Made by a program: the position numbers and the translations under genes. The notes beneath the pieces are model-generated. The model saw nothing but the letters and a program-made list of their open reading frames with translations. It did no database searches and was not told the origin of the DNA. Below, in pieces: positions 18,102 through 24,131 of a DNA stretch of 34,837 nt; within the stretch, counting starts at the first letter, position 1; each line of letters opens with the position of its first letter. This stretch comes from a virus: IMG/VR virus record IMGVR_UViG_3300031873_000019, positions 1-34,837 of that record; one strand, 5' to 3'.

Positions 18102-20054
18102 ATGCGACGCTCCATCCTTGCGATCATCGCTCTCCTCGCATCTCCGCTTGCGTGGGGGCAGACGGGCATTCCTCCCTTTTCCTCGGGTGGCCTTGCGAGC
18201 ACATCCTATCCCCTCAACTCCTCCGGGAACCTCCTCTCGACCTACCTCGGAACGCCCACGTTCTACTGGAGTTTCAACCAGACCGTGGGCGCGACGGTGA
18301 CGGCCAACTCCGGGCAAACCATGACCCGGGTTGGTTCTCCAATCAGGGTATCGGACTGGACCTGGCCTTCGGGGCTTGGGGGAACTAATGGTTATGGCTA
18401 CAAGAATGATTATTGGACAAGTACGATTAGACCGCCTACTGGAAGCTTCAGTGTTTTTGCCGTCGTTACGCCGTCGGCTCTCTCAAGTGGGCAGCGTTTT
18501 TTTACATGGATGGCCGCTGGAGACACTAGGGGAGGTTTTCTCAACATCAACGCACCTAGTGAATTTACGGTCGCAGTTTATCGCGACGGTACGTCAACAC
18601 CATCAACTATTGTCGGGATCGCCAATGCTGCAGGTATAGGTAGAACGTCAATCATTGGAGCGTCTTACGATGCTTCAGGAGGAGATGGGCATTGCATCTT
18701 GACTCTATTTATTGATTCTTTGACCGCTGCTTCTACCAACACTGCGGTCGGGCCAATGTTCCAGGGTGCGGGCAATATTACAATCGGCGCCTCCGGCAAT
18801 GGCGGAAGCCAATACTATGGAATTATTCACGACGTGGCTTATTGGTCCGGTCCTGTTATGACGGCCACACAGTTTGCATTCATGCGCGATACCTACCGTG
18901 GTCGCATGAGCAACAAGGGAACGGCCCCGATCATCACATGGAGCGCACCTGGAAGTCAGCAATTGGCTCCACCAAGTTCTGGTATCGAACCGTTCATGAT
19001 CGATGCGCCGGCGAATGGCTCCATGGTGGGCGCCGTCTACACGGGCTCTGGCGGTCTATCTAAAGGACGTGCAGTTACGAACCTGCTATACAGGTCGAGA
19101 ATATGCGCGACACCGGATGGCAGTAATCACCCCACGGGATGGACCGTGGTCGAGACAGTAGGTGGCGGAGGTACATCAGATGTCTCATGCAACACCACAA
19201 CTTCAGTCGACGGAGCGTCTTCCGTAAAGATTGCCATGACTGTCACCTCTATAGGTACGGTCACGTCGAATTGCATTACGTCAGGGATTGCAGCGGATCT
19301 GTACGCATCGATATGGGCAAAAGAAACTAGTGGTACGCCAGGCGTTACTCTCAGTATTATAGAGTATGATGCATCGGATTGTACCACAGCACTTGCTTCA
19401 AATACGCTTGCAACTGTTAGTGGTTCGACGTGGACTCGCTATGGGGCAAAGTTGGCAGCCGCCACCTGGAATGCATCTACGAGCTCTTGGAAGCTACAAA
19501 TTGCGAACGCTGCAGCGGGGACTGTATATTTTGACGTTCCGATGGCACATGTTGGGTCCGCCGATCTCTCCATTTCGTGTACATCCGACGCGGACGCGGT
19601 GACGGCATGCACGGCGAACTACGGCACGATCACGAATCCGTTGACCACGGGAAATTGGACGGTCAAGGGAGTACAGCGCTTGACGATGGCCGTGCCCGGA
19701 GTGGATCGTTACGTTTTCTCCGTTCCCGGGACCTCGGGGAGCAACAACGCAATCGGCCTGTACTTCGCAGCATCAACGAACGACAAAATCTTCTACGTGT
19801 ACGACTCAGCGGGAGCGCTCAGGACAAGCACCATCTCCGATGCCATCACCGCAAACACGGACTACGCATGGACCGTGTGGCATCGGATGACGGGGGAGAT
19901 AGGGTTCTCGTTTGGGGAATGGACAGGGACCGTCGCCGGAGCGGGGACGGGCATCCTTGCGACCCCATCAACAACGTTCAACCTCGGACACGCGACCGGA
20001 GACGGGGCCGGATGGCTCCGAGATCTTAAATTCTACAAGCGGGTGAAGCCATGA
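18102..20054 (+). CDS. Secreted three-domain lectin-like protein (putative adhesin or receptor-binding protein)
   Basis: The 650-residue protein starts at ATG 18102 (AGGAGA upstream). It begins with a classical Sec signal peptide: MRRS, hydrophobic 5-13, and a likely cut after AWG (residue 19). Then come three jelly-roll parts: a LamG/concanavalin-like domain (about 52-265, with LFIDSLTAAS and GIIHDVAYWSG), a carbohydrate-binding-module-like domain (about 325-485, with SSVKIAM and a late TVYFDVPMAHV), and a second LamG-like domain (about 515-648, ending WLRDLKFYKR). Cys pairs occur at 335/363 and 493/503. Bases about 18370-19570 are clearly richer in A+T than the flanks, a sign of exchange. 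It sits where a tail fibre is expected, but fibres are normally not exported. Alternatives: a true virion adhesin with a hydrophobic N-terminus, or a cell-surface protein. Confidence 0.75.
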   Translation: MRRSILAIIALLASPLAWGQTGIPPFSSGGLASTSYPLNSSGNLLSTYLGTPTFYWSFNQTVGATVTANSGQTMTRVGSPIRVSDWTWPSGLGGTNGYGYKNDYWTSTIRPPTGSFSVFAVVTPSALSSGQRFFTWMAAGDTRGGFLNINAPSEFTVAVYRDGTSTPSTIVGIANAAGIGRTSIIGASYDASGGDGHCILTLFIDSLTAASTNTAVGPMFQGAGNITIGASGNGGSQYYGIIHDVAYWSGPVMTATQFAFMRDTYRGRMSNKGTAPIITWSAPGSQQLAPPSSGIEPFMIDAPANGSMVGAVYTGSGGLSKGRAVTNLLYRSRICATPDGSNHPTGWTVVETVGGGGTSDVSCNTTTSVDGASSVKIAMTVTSIGTVTSNCITSGIAADLYASIWAKETSGTPGVTLSIIEYDASDCTTALASNTLATVSGSTWTRYGAKLAAATWNASTSSWKLQIANAAAGTVYFDVPMAHVGSADLSISCTSDADAVTACTANYGTITNPLTTGNWTVKGVQRLTMAVPGVDRYVFSVPGTSGSNNAIGLYFAASTNDKIFYVYDSAGALRTSTISDAITANTDYAWTVWHRMTGEIGFSFGEWTGTVAGAGTGILATPSTTFNLGHATGDGAGWLRDLKFYKRVKP

Positions 20055-20620
20055 CGCGAAACCATATCGCATTGACAGCATTCATTTTTCTCATCGCGGC
20101 ATGCGTCGGGACGTGCTTTCTCGCATCGTCGAGAGCTGGAGATGGGGCGGCGAGCTCGGCCGCGGCACCGACGTTAAGGATCGCTCGCTTGCCCGCGGGC
20201 AAGTGCTCCGAGGAGAGATGCCCCAAGGGGAGCATCGCGGGGGACGGGTGGTGCGCGTGCCTCACCGCGTCGAAGGCATCCGAGCCGGTGGCGGAAGAAG
20301 TGAAGAGCACAAGCGAGCTCGCCGCCAAGGACACGCGGAAGATGATGCTCTGCGGCCCGGACAAGGACGGGCAAGGGGGTGGCGTGAGCTATCCCCTCGC
20401 GTCGGACCCCTTGCCCATTGGATGCTACGAGATACTGCCAAAGGTACTCTTGCCCGGGGTGCAAACCAACTCCCTCCCGACGGGCATCGAGGCTCAGCTC
20501 GAGGTGGAGTGCTATCCATGCCGGGTGTCTCCCGGGTCATGGGGGCCATGCCCGCATTGCATCCTATGGCCCGGAGGATGCGCGAGGGCTTGCCCGGTGG
20601 TGGATGGAGGAATGCCGTAG
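20051..20620 (+). CDS. Cys-rich exported protein with a lipobox
   Basis: The 189-residue protein overlaps the lectin-like gene by ATGA. The N-terminus is hydrophobic (ALTAFIFLIAAC) with IAAC fitting the lipobox at Cys18, so it is likely a lipoprotein, or else a signal anchor. The mature part has thirteen further Cys residues, many in close pairs (CxC at 68-70, CxxC at 154-157 and 167-170), which suggests disulfides outside the cytoplasm. No family is recognised. Translational coupling to the lectin-like gene suggests a joint function at the envelope. Confidence 0.72.
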   Translation: MTRNHIALTAFIFLIAACVGTCFLASSRAGDGAASSAAAPTLRIARLPAGKCSEERCPKGSIAGDGWCACLTASKASEPVAEEVKSTSELAAKDTRKMMLCGPDKDGQGGGVSYPLASDPLPIGCYEILPKVLLPGVQTNSLPTGIEAQLEVECYPCRVSPGSWGPCPHCILWPGGCARACPVVDGGMP

Positions 20621-21081
20621 TGACCCCGTCCCAGGTCGGCCTATCGCTCTCGTCCTCCCCGGAGCTTTTGTACTTTGCGCTCGGGATCTCGTTGCTTGTC
20701 ATCGTGCTCCTTGCGGGCCTGACCTGGAGGCTCATGGGAGAGCGCATCAAGGGACGAGAGCGAGAGATGGACCTACTTGACCGACGCCTCCAGACGGGCA
20801 CCGACACCATGCAAGCGCTCTCGCGGAGCGTGACGATTCTTCAGGGCGAAAGCGCTAAATGGATAGCATCCATGGTGTCGCAGGACGTCTTCGTTCGCTA
20901 TATTTCAGACAACCAGAAGGAGCATCGAGAGCTCGAACGCATGCACTCCGACCTGGTGTCCGAGGTCCGCTCGATGGGCGCCAAGCTCGACGGTCGCCTA
21001 TCCACCATTACGACGCTGCTGTCAAAGCTGATCGTGGTAAAAGATCCCGACGAGGAGAAATCGACCAATGGTCAAGCCTAA
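20620..21081 (+). CDS. Membrane/coiled-coil protein ahead of the endolysin
   Basis: The 153-residue protein starts at GTG 20620 (shared G with the TAG stop of the previous gene; GGAGG about ten bases upstream). It has one membrane segment (LLYFALGISLLVIVLLAGLTW), then a basic turn (RLMGERIKGRERE) and a long coiled-coil. Positive charges after the segment favour a cytoplasmic C-terminus. It overlaps the endolysin gene by 14 bases. It could be a lysis accessory or holin-associated protein; an i-spanin would need the opposite topology, so that name is not given. Confidence 0.72.
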   Translation: MTPSQVGLSLSSSPELLYFALGISLLVIVLLAGLTWRLMGERIKGREREMDLLDRRLQTGTDTMQALSRSVTILQGESAKWIASMVSQDVFVRYISDNQKEHRELERMHSDLVSEVRSMGAKLDGRLSTITTLLSKLIVVKDPDEEKSTNGQA

Positions 21082-21577
21082 AAAAGAGATCGCTTCTTTT
21101 TCGATTTGCACCGCGCGCCCAATGCATCCCATTGTGAATGGCCTTCCAGAGCTCCTGTCCAGGATAGAGTCGCGGAAGGGAGCCCACTTCGGCCCGCGGC
21201 GTAATCCAATCACCGGCCTCGAGGAGTTACATGACGGCATCGATCTGCCCTGCGGGACCGGGACTAAGATTCGTGCTCCGTGGGATGGAGAGGTGGACGA
21301 GTGTTTCGAGTCTCCCAAAGGAGGTCTCTCGCTCATCATCTATCATGAAGAGGAGCACCTGAAGTCTGGCTATGCTCATCTCAGAGCTACCATAGGCTCG
21401 GTGGACAAGGGAGACCTAGTGAGGCGCGGAGAGCCGATCGCGGTCTCTGGCTCCACGGGCAAATCCACGGGACCGCATTTACACTTCACGATACGCAGAG
21501 AGACGGCCATCGAAAAGGACTGGGTCAAGGTGGACCCGCTACCGTTTTTGGAGTCCGCGGGGCCGGACAGGAAATAG
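21068..21577 (+). CDS. M23-family peptidase endolysin
   Basis: The 169-residue protein contains the full M23 (LytM-like) zinc site: H55 and D59 in LHDGIDLPC, H104 in GYAHL, and H137/H139 in GPHLHF. Members of this family cut peptide cross-links of peptidoglycan. No signal peptide is present, so it needs a holin-type pore to reach the wall. It lies in a lysis cassette beside membrane proteins and starts at ATG 21068 inside the previous gene. It could also act as a virion-associated enzyme, but its place between lysis-type genes favours endolysin. Confidence 0.88.
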   Translation: MVKPKKEIASFSICTARPMHPIVNGLPELLSRIESRKGAHFGPRRNPITGLEELHDGIDLPCGTGTKIRAPWDGEVDECFESPKGGLSLIIYHEEEHLKSGYAHLRATIGSVDKGDLVRRGEPIAVSGSTGKSTGPHLHFTIRRETAIEKDWVKVDPLPFLESAGPDRK

Positions 21578-21585
21578 GAGGGACC

Positions 21586-21858
21586 ATGCTCGAGTACATG
21601 AAAGGGTGGCTGAACCGGCAGCTCCAGAGGGAGACCTTCTGGCCCGCGGTGGGGATCGTCGTCTCCATCGTCTGGCTTTTCAGGAGTAAACAGGGCGTCG
21701 AAGAATTCCAGTCATGGGCCTTCGCCTTCGGAGGCCTCGCGGCAATCCTCACGGGGGGAGTCGTCGCGAACAAGCGGCTGAACGTCTCCGGGCCCACGGC
21801 GCCGAGTTCGGGCGCGGACCCCGCCCTCGATGTGAGTCAAGAGATCGCGCCAAAATGA
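21586..21858 (+). CDS. Holin-like small membrane protein
   Basis: The 90-residue protein starts at ATG 21586 with AGGAGGG upstream. It has two hydrophobic segments (FWPAVGIVVSIVWLF near 18-32 and SWAFAFGGLAAILTGGVVA near 43-61) joined by a short charged turn, and a hydrophilic tail. This size and two-segment layout directly after the endolysin fit a class II holin that opens the inner membrane at the end of infection. The sequence alone does not prove it. Confidence 0.7.
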   Translation: MLEYMKGWLNRQLQRETFWPAVGIVVSIVWLFRSKQGVEEFQSWAFAFGGLAAILTGGVVANKRLNVSGPTAPSSGADPALDVSQEIAPK

Positions 21859-21957
21859 TGGCTGATTCTTGGGCGCAATGGCCGGACCCACCACCCAAAA
21901 AGGTGCATGTCCCATTCCGAGAATCCGTCCAGGAGCGCTGGCCATGGAGGACACCCC

Positions 21958-22260
21958 ATGCTCCAAGATGTCTGGCAGTCCATTGTCGCTCACATCACAA
22001 ACTGGGTCGTCGGCGCAGGCCTCGGGATAGCCTCCCTCTGGGGTTTCGTCACATGGTGGAGGCTCTCCAGGCGGAGGAGGACGAGGGACCAGGAGCTCGA
22101 CACTCGACTCTCCGCCGTCTCGGACATCTCCCGGGACGAGGCCGGTCGGGCCCAGACCGCCATGGACCAGGAGATCGAGGAGCGGGTCCAGAAGATCCGC
22201 GCCGAAGCGGATTCCGCTCGGACTGAAATTCGGGCACGCTTCGGAGGCAAAAGCAAATGA
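21958..22260 (+). CDS. Single-pass membrane protein with basic coiled-coil tail
   Basis: The 100-residue protein starts at ATG 21958, seven bases after GGAGG; an upstream ATG at 21907 lacks such a site. A membrane segment (WVVGAGLGIASLWGFVTWW, about 17-35) is followed by four Arg and a charged helical tail with heptads. The Arg cluster argues for a cytoplasmic tail. It is the fourth lysis-cassette member and ends on ATGA shared with the next gene. It may be an antiholin or a second holin-like factor. The gap before it (21859-21957) holds no other supported gene. Confidence 0.65.
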   Translation: MLQDVWQSIVAHITNWVVGAGLGIASLWGFVTWWRLSRRRRTRDQELDTRLSAVSDISRDEAGRAQTAMDQEIEERVQKIRAEADSARTEIRARFGGKSK

Positions 22261-22670
22261 AAGCGCTTGTTTTATGCGCCCTCGCGTGCGCGAGTCTCTG
22301 GGAGGGCCAAGGATGCCTTCGGACGGCCAAGCCCATACCTGGACCACCCCCTGACCGCTCGGAGCGATTCTGGGGGCCTTTGATGGCTCGATGCGCGCCG
22401 TCCGCTCAGGACGCCACCGTGGTCACCTGCCCCATGGAGGACTTCCGTTCCCTTCTCCTCCGTACAGTGGACCTCTGGGAGGAGTGCAATGTCTCCGGGG
22501 CGGAGGCCGACCATCACGCCCAGGAGGCCGAGCTCGCCAAGCGCCTCTGCGAGTCTTACTCCCGAGAGCTCCAGGCCCAGTCAGAGAGGTACCAGGCCCA
22601 GCGGTGGTGGTGGGCCGGGGCTGGCCTCGTCGCCGGCGCCCTCTGTGGGGCACTCCTCATCTCCCGGTAG
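22257..22670 (+). CDS. Candidate unimolecular spanin
   Basis: The 137-residue protein has a short hydrophobic N-terminal export signal (MKALVLCALACASLW) with Cys7, Cys11 and Cys20 as possible lipid sites, a Pro-rich linker (PIPGPPP at 26-32), a helical middle (about 60-115) and a C-terminal membrane segment (WWWAGAGLVAGALCGALLI, 117-135). A lipoprotein end plus an inner-membrane anchor is the layout of u-spanins such as phage T1 gp11 (about the same length), which join the outer and inner membranes in lysis. The lipobox is imperfect (ALAC), which is the weak point. It is coupled by ATGA to the previous gene and closes the late operon. Confidence 0.55.
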   Translation: MKALVLCALACASLWEGQGCLRTAKPIPGPPPDRSERFWGPLMARCAPSAQDATVVTCPMEDFRSLLLRTVDLWEECNVSGAEADHHAQEAELAKRLCESYSRELQAQSERYQAQRWWWAGAGLVAGALCGALLISR

Positions 22671-22693
22671 CTCCTAGACCCCAAAAATACCTC

Positions 22694-22722
22694 TTGACAT
22701 GTAATACGATATGTATTATGAT
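22694..22722 (+). promoter_or_regulatory. Near-consensus sigma-70 promoter of the early region
   Basis: TTGACA (22694-22699), a 17-base spacer and TATGAT (22717-22722) make one of the best promoters in the window. The start point would be near 22729. It lies after the end of the lysis operon and drives the genes at 22762 and 22989. The spacer contains the palindrome described separately, so the promoter looks repressible. Confidence 0.8.
22702..22718. promoter_or_regulatory. Palindromic operator inside the promoter spacer
   Basis: TAATAC (22702-22707), GATAT, and GTATTA (22713-22718) form a perfect 6-bp inverted repeat with a 5-base centre, lying between the -35 and -10 and overlapping the first two bases of the -10. 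A dimeric repressor bound here would block RNA polymerase. The protein that would bind is not identified. Confidence 0.6.
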
Positions 22723-22761
22723 TAGATCATGGGTCAAGGAGACCCGAAAAAGGAGCGGAAA

Positions 22762-22992
22762 ATGAAGACAGCTAATTCGGATCTTAGGTCTTGGGATTTG
22801 TGCGAGATCGTAGGCAAAATAAAGGGGGAAGAAGTGAGATACGATAAGGGCAGGAGAGAGATCCGCGTAAAGGGGTCGAGCCTGCCCTACAATCACCTGA
22901 CGCTCCAAGAGGCCAAAGATCTATTGTCGCAGTGGGAGGATGCAGAATACCCAGCATGTGTGCTGGATGCAATTTTTGGGGATGACGTATGA
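22762..22992 (+). CDS. Small early protein of unknown function
   Basis: The 76-residue protein starts at ATG 22762 behind AAAGGAGCGG. An in-frame ATG at 22729 coincides with the predicted transcription start and would be leaderless, so it is the poorer choice. The protein is charged, with a short beta part (EEVRYDKGRREIRVKG) then a helix. It ends on ATGA shared with the next gene. As first gene after a repressible promoter it may be regulatory, but no motif shows that. Confidence 0.7.
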   Translation: MKTANSDLRSWDLCEIVGKIKGEEVRYDKGRREIRVKGSSLPYNHLTLQEAKDLLSQWEDAEYPACVLDAIFGDDV

Positions 22993-23204
22993 CGGCTCGG
23001 GACGTGGTATGCGTCCGGCTCTCGGCCAAGGAGCGCTCGATACTCGAGCGCCACGGCCGACAGCTCGCCGACCAGCTCCGGCGAGATCTACGGCTCATCT
23101 ATGCGATCGAGGAGGCGGAAAGGATGCGGAAGGGACACACTCCCCCCGGGTATCCACCCCTGACCATCCAGGAGCTCCGAGAGCTCCTCGACATCTCCGA
23201 CTGA
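22989..23204 (+). CDS. Small helical protein, second early gene
   Basis: The 71-residue protein overlaps the previous gene by ATGA. It begins VVCVRLSAKERSILERHG, a strand-then-helix opening that resembles ribbon-helix-helix proteins, followed by Arg-rich helices and a final LTIQELRELLDISD helix. DNA binding is possible but unproven. It is followed by a long non-coding stretch with hairpins and repeats. Confidence 0.68.
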   Translation: MTARDVVCVRLSAKERSILERHGRQLADQLRRDLRLIYAIEEAERMRKGHTPPGYPPLTIQELRELLDISD

Positions 23205-23229
23205 TTGATCCTTTGGAGGAGTACCTACC

Positions 23230-23286
23230 TCGGCGGGTGGCCCGCCGACCTACCCCGGACCGAATCTGTCCTAAAAAACCGGACAG
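23230..23286. other. Two hairpins after the early gene pair
   Basis: TCGGCGGG (23230-23237) pairs with CCCGCCGA (23241-23248) around a 3-base loop, and CTGTCC (23266-23271) pairs with GGACAG (23281-23286) around an A-rich loop. They lie 26 bases after the stop of the 71-residue gene. Neither has a T-run right after the stem, so intrinsic termination is uncertain. The whole stretch 23205-23570 carries no convincing gene. Confidence 0.5.
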
Positions 23287-23297
23287 TTTCCAGGGGT

Positions 23298-23437
23298 AAG
23301 GTCTCTGGATTCTCCAGAGACCTCGGACATGGTAAGGTCTCTGGAGTTTCCGGGGCAAGGTCTCCGGAGTTTCCAGGGGCAAGGTCTCCGGAGTTTCCGA
23401 GCACCCTGTCTCAAGTAGGGTCATCGGAGTTCCCGAG
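23298..23437. repeat. Tandem GGTCTC-containing repeats in a non-coding gap
   Basis: Units of the form AAGGTCTCNGGAGTTTCC begin at 23298, 23334, 23357 and 23381, with a degenerate fifth near 23418. The first unit is also a perfect inverted repeat: GGTCTCTGGA (23300-23309) and TCCAGAGACC (23313-23322) around TTC. Spacing is 36, 23 and 24 bases. The frame read through here gives only low-complexity repeats and is not a real gene. The array could be a binding site for a replication, partition or regulatory protein. Confidence 0.75.
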
Positions 23438-23570
23438 CAGAGTCATTCTGGCGCCTGGGGGTCGGCATCTCTCTCTCCCACTCATCTCTCAGTTGATCAA
23501 GACTCGCGGGCTCAAGGCCTTCTCCCTTTTGGGAAGCGTCCATCGCCGCGATGGTTGTCGTGTTTGGCGA

Positions 23571-23891
23571 TCAACAATTCGACGCGACGCAGAAAGAAAG
23601 CTTTGTAAGGCGATTGTCGCAGGATGAGCATTCCGCCGATGAACGGACCTCGGAAAAACATGCCAGGACAACGGCCCATTCACTTTCGCATATCTGGACA
23701 CAGGAACGCGATTCGTCACATGCGGTGACGGCGTCACCCAAGTCGAGCGCACTGTTACCCAGGGTCAACGTGCAACCGAAAGAATAAAAAATACTGGCTG
23801 CTTCGTTGCAATTGATTGATTTTTTTTGTTCATTTGAGCTCCCGCATCCGATCAAAAACAGCATCACGAAGATGATAAAAATGTTTCTCAT
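23571..23891 (-). CDS. Cys-rich lipoprotein on the opposite strand (likely lysogenic conversion gene)
   Basis: This is the only convincing minus-strand gene. ATG at 23891 (minus strand) follows AGGAGGG. The 106-residue protein starts with a lipoprotein signal, MRNIFIIFVMLFLIGC, with lipobox LIGC at Cys16, then Gly-Ser-Ser, and has ten further Cys residues in the mature part (28, 40, 58, 64, 68, 78, 88, 91, 101, 106), enough for five disulfides. Its base use is poorer in G+C than neighbours. Opposite orientation, own promoter and different composition mark a 'moron' expressed from the prophage. It may act at the envelope, for example against superinfection; that is inference. Confidence 0.82.
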   Translation of the reverse strand: MRNIFIIFVMLFLIGCGSSNEQKKSINCNEAASIFYSFGCTLTLGNSALDLGDAVTACDESRSCVQICESEWAVVLACFSEVRSSAECSSCDNRLTKLSFCVASNC

Positions 23892-23924
23892 GGGTCTCCC
23901 TCCTTGAGTGGTAGGCATTCCATC

Positions 23925-23933
23925 ATCATACCA
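23925..23933 (-). promoter_or_regulatory. Extended -10 promoter of the lipoprotein gene
   Basis: On the minus strand TGGTATGAT gives an extended -10 (TG, one base, TATGAT) at 23933-23925, about 30 bases before the lipoprotein start. No good -35 is visible, which is common with extended -10 promoters. A second possible site is TTGACA further upstream on the minus strand near 24029. Confidence 0.55.
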
Positions 23934-23942
23934 CAAGACACA

Positions 23943-23969
23943 CCCTCGCCAGTAAAAATCCAGCGAGGG
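23943..23969. other. Inverted repeat between the divergent genes
   Basis: CCCTCGC (23943-23949) and GCGAGGG (23963-23969) form a 7-bp stem around an A-rich 13-base loop. It lies just upstream of the lipoprotein promoter, in the gap separating it from the rightward operon. It could be an operator or a block to divergent transcription. Confidence 0.45.
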
Positions 23970-24064
23970 CGTATGTGAGATCTTTCGGTAGTTGGCTGGC
24001 TTTCTATCTCGCGAGCCCCATGGTGTCAAATCTTTTTTTTCTTGCAAAAAACGCAAAAGAATTG

Positions 24065-24093
24065 TTGACCGTAAGGTATTTAACGTGTACCTA
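24065..24093 (+). promoter_or_regulatory. Promoter with motif for the rightward early operon
   Basis: TTGACC (24065-24070), preceded by TTG as at the promoter near 1641, is followed after 17 bases by TACCTA (24088-24093), a weak -10. Across the spacer and -10 the minus strand reads AGGTACACGTTAAAT (24092 to 24078), the motif shared with three other gaps, so a bound regulator would cover the promoter. It would serve the gene at 24132. Confidence 0.45.
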
Positions 24094-24131
24094 TCATTCT
24101 TGTGAGATAACCTTTTTCGGGAGTGACCCCC

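Noticed and set aside
20620-21081. Naming the protein an Rz-type inner-membrane spanin
   Set aside because: Basic residues follow the membrane segment, which places the coiled-coil in the cytoplasm, opposite to Rz.
21714-22226. 170-residue frame overlapping two lysis genes
   Set aside because: Arg/Pro-rich shadow translation with no ribosome site. The two membrane-protein genes explain the region better.
23205-23627. 140-residue open frame through the tandem repeats
   Set aside because: No ribosome site, low-complexity repeat translation, overlaps the end of the well-supported minus-strand lipoprotein gene and contains strong hairpins. It is better read as non-coding.
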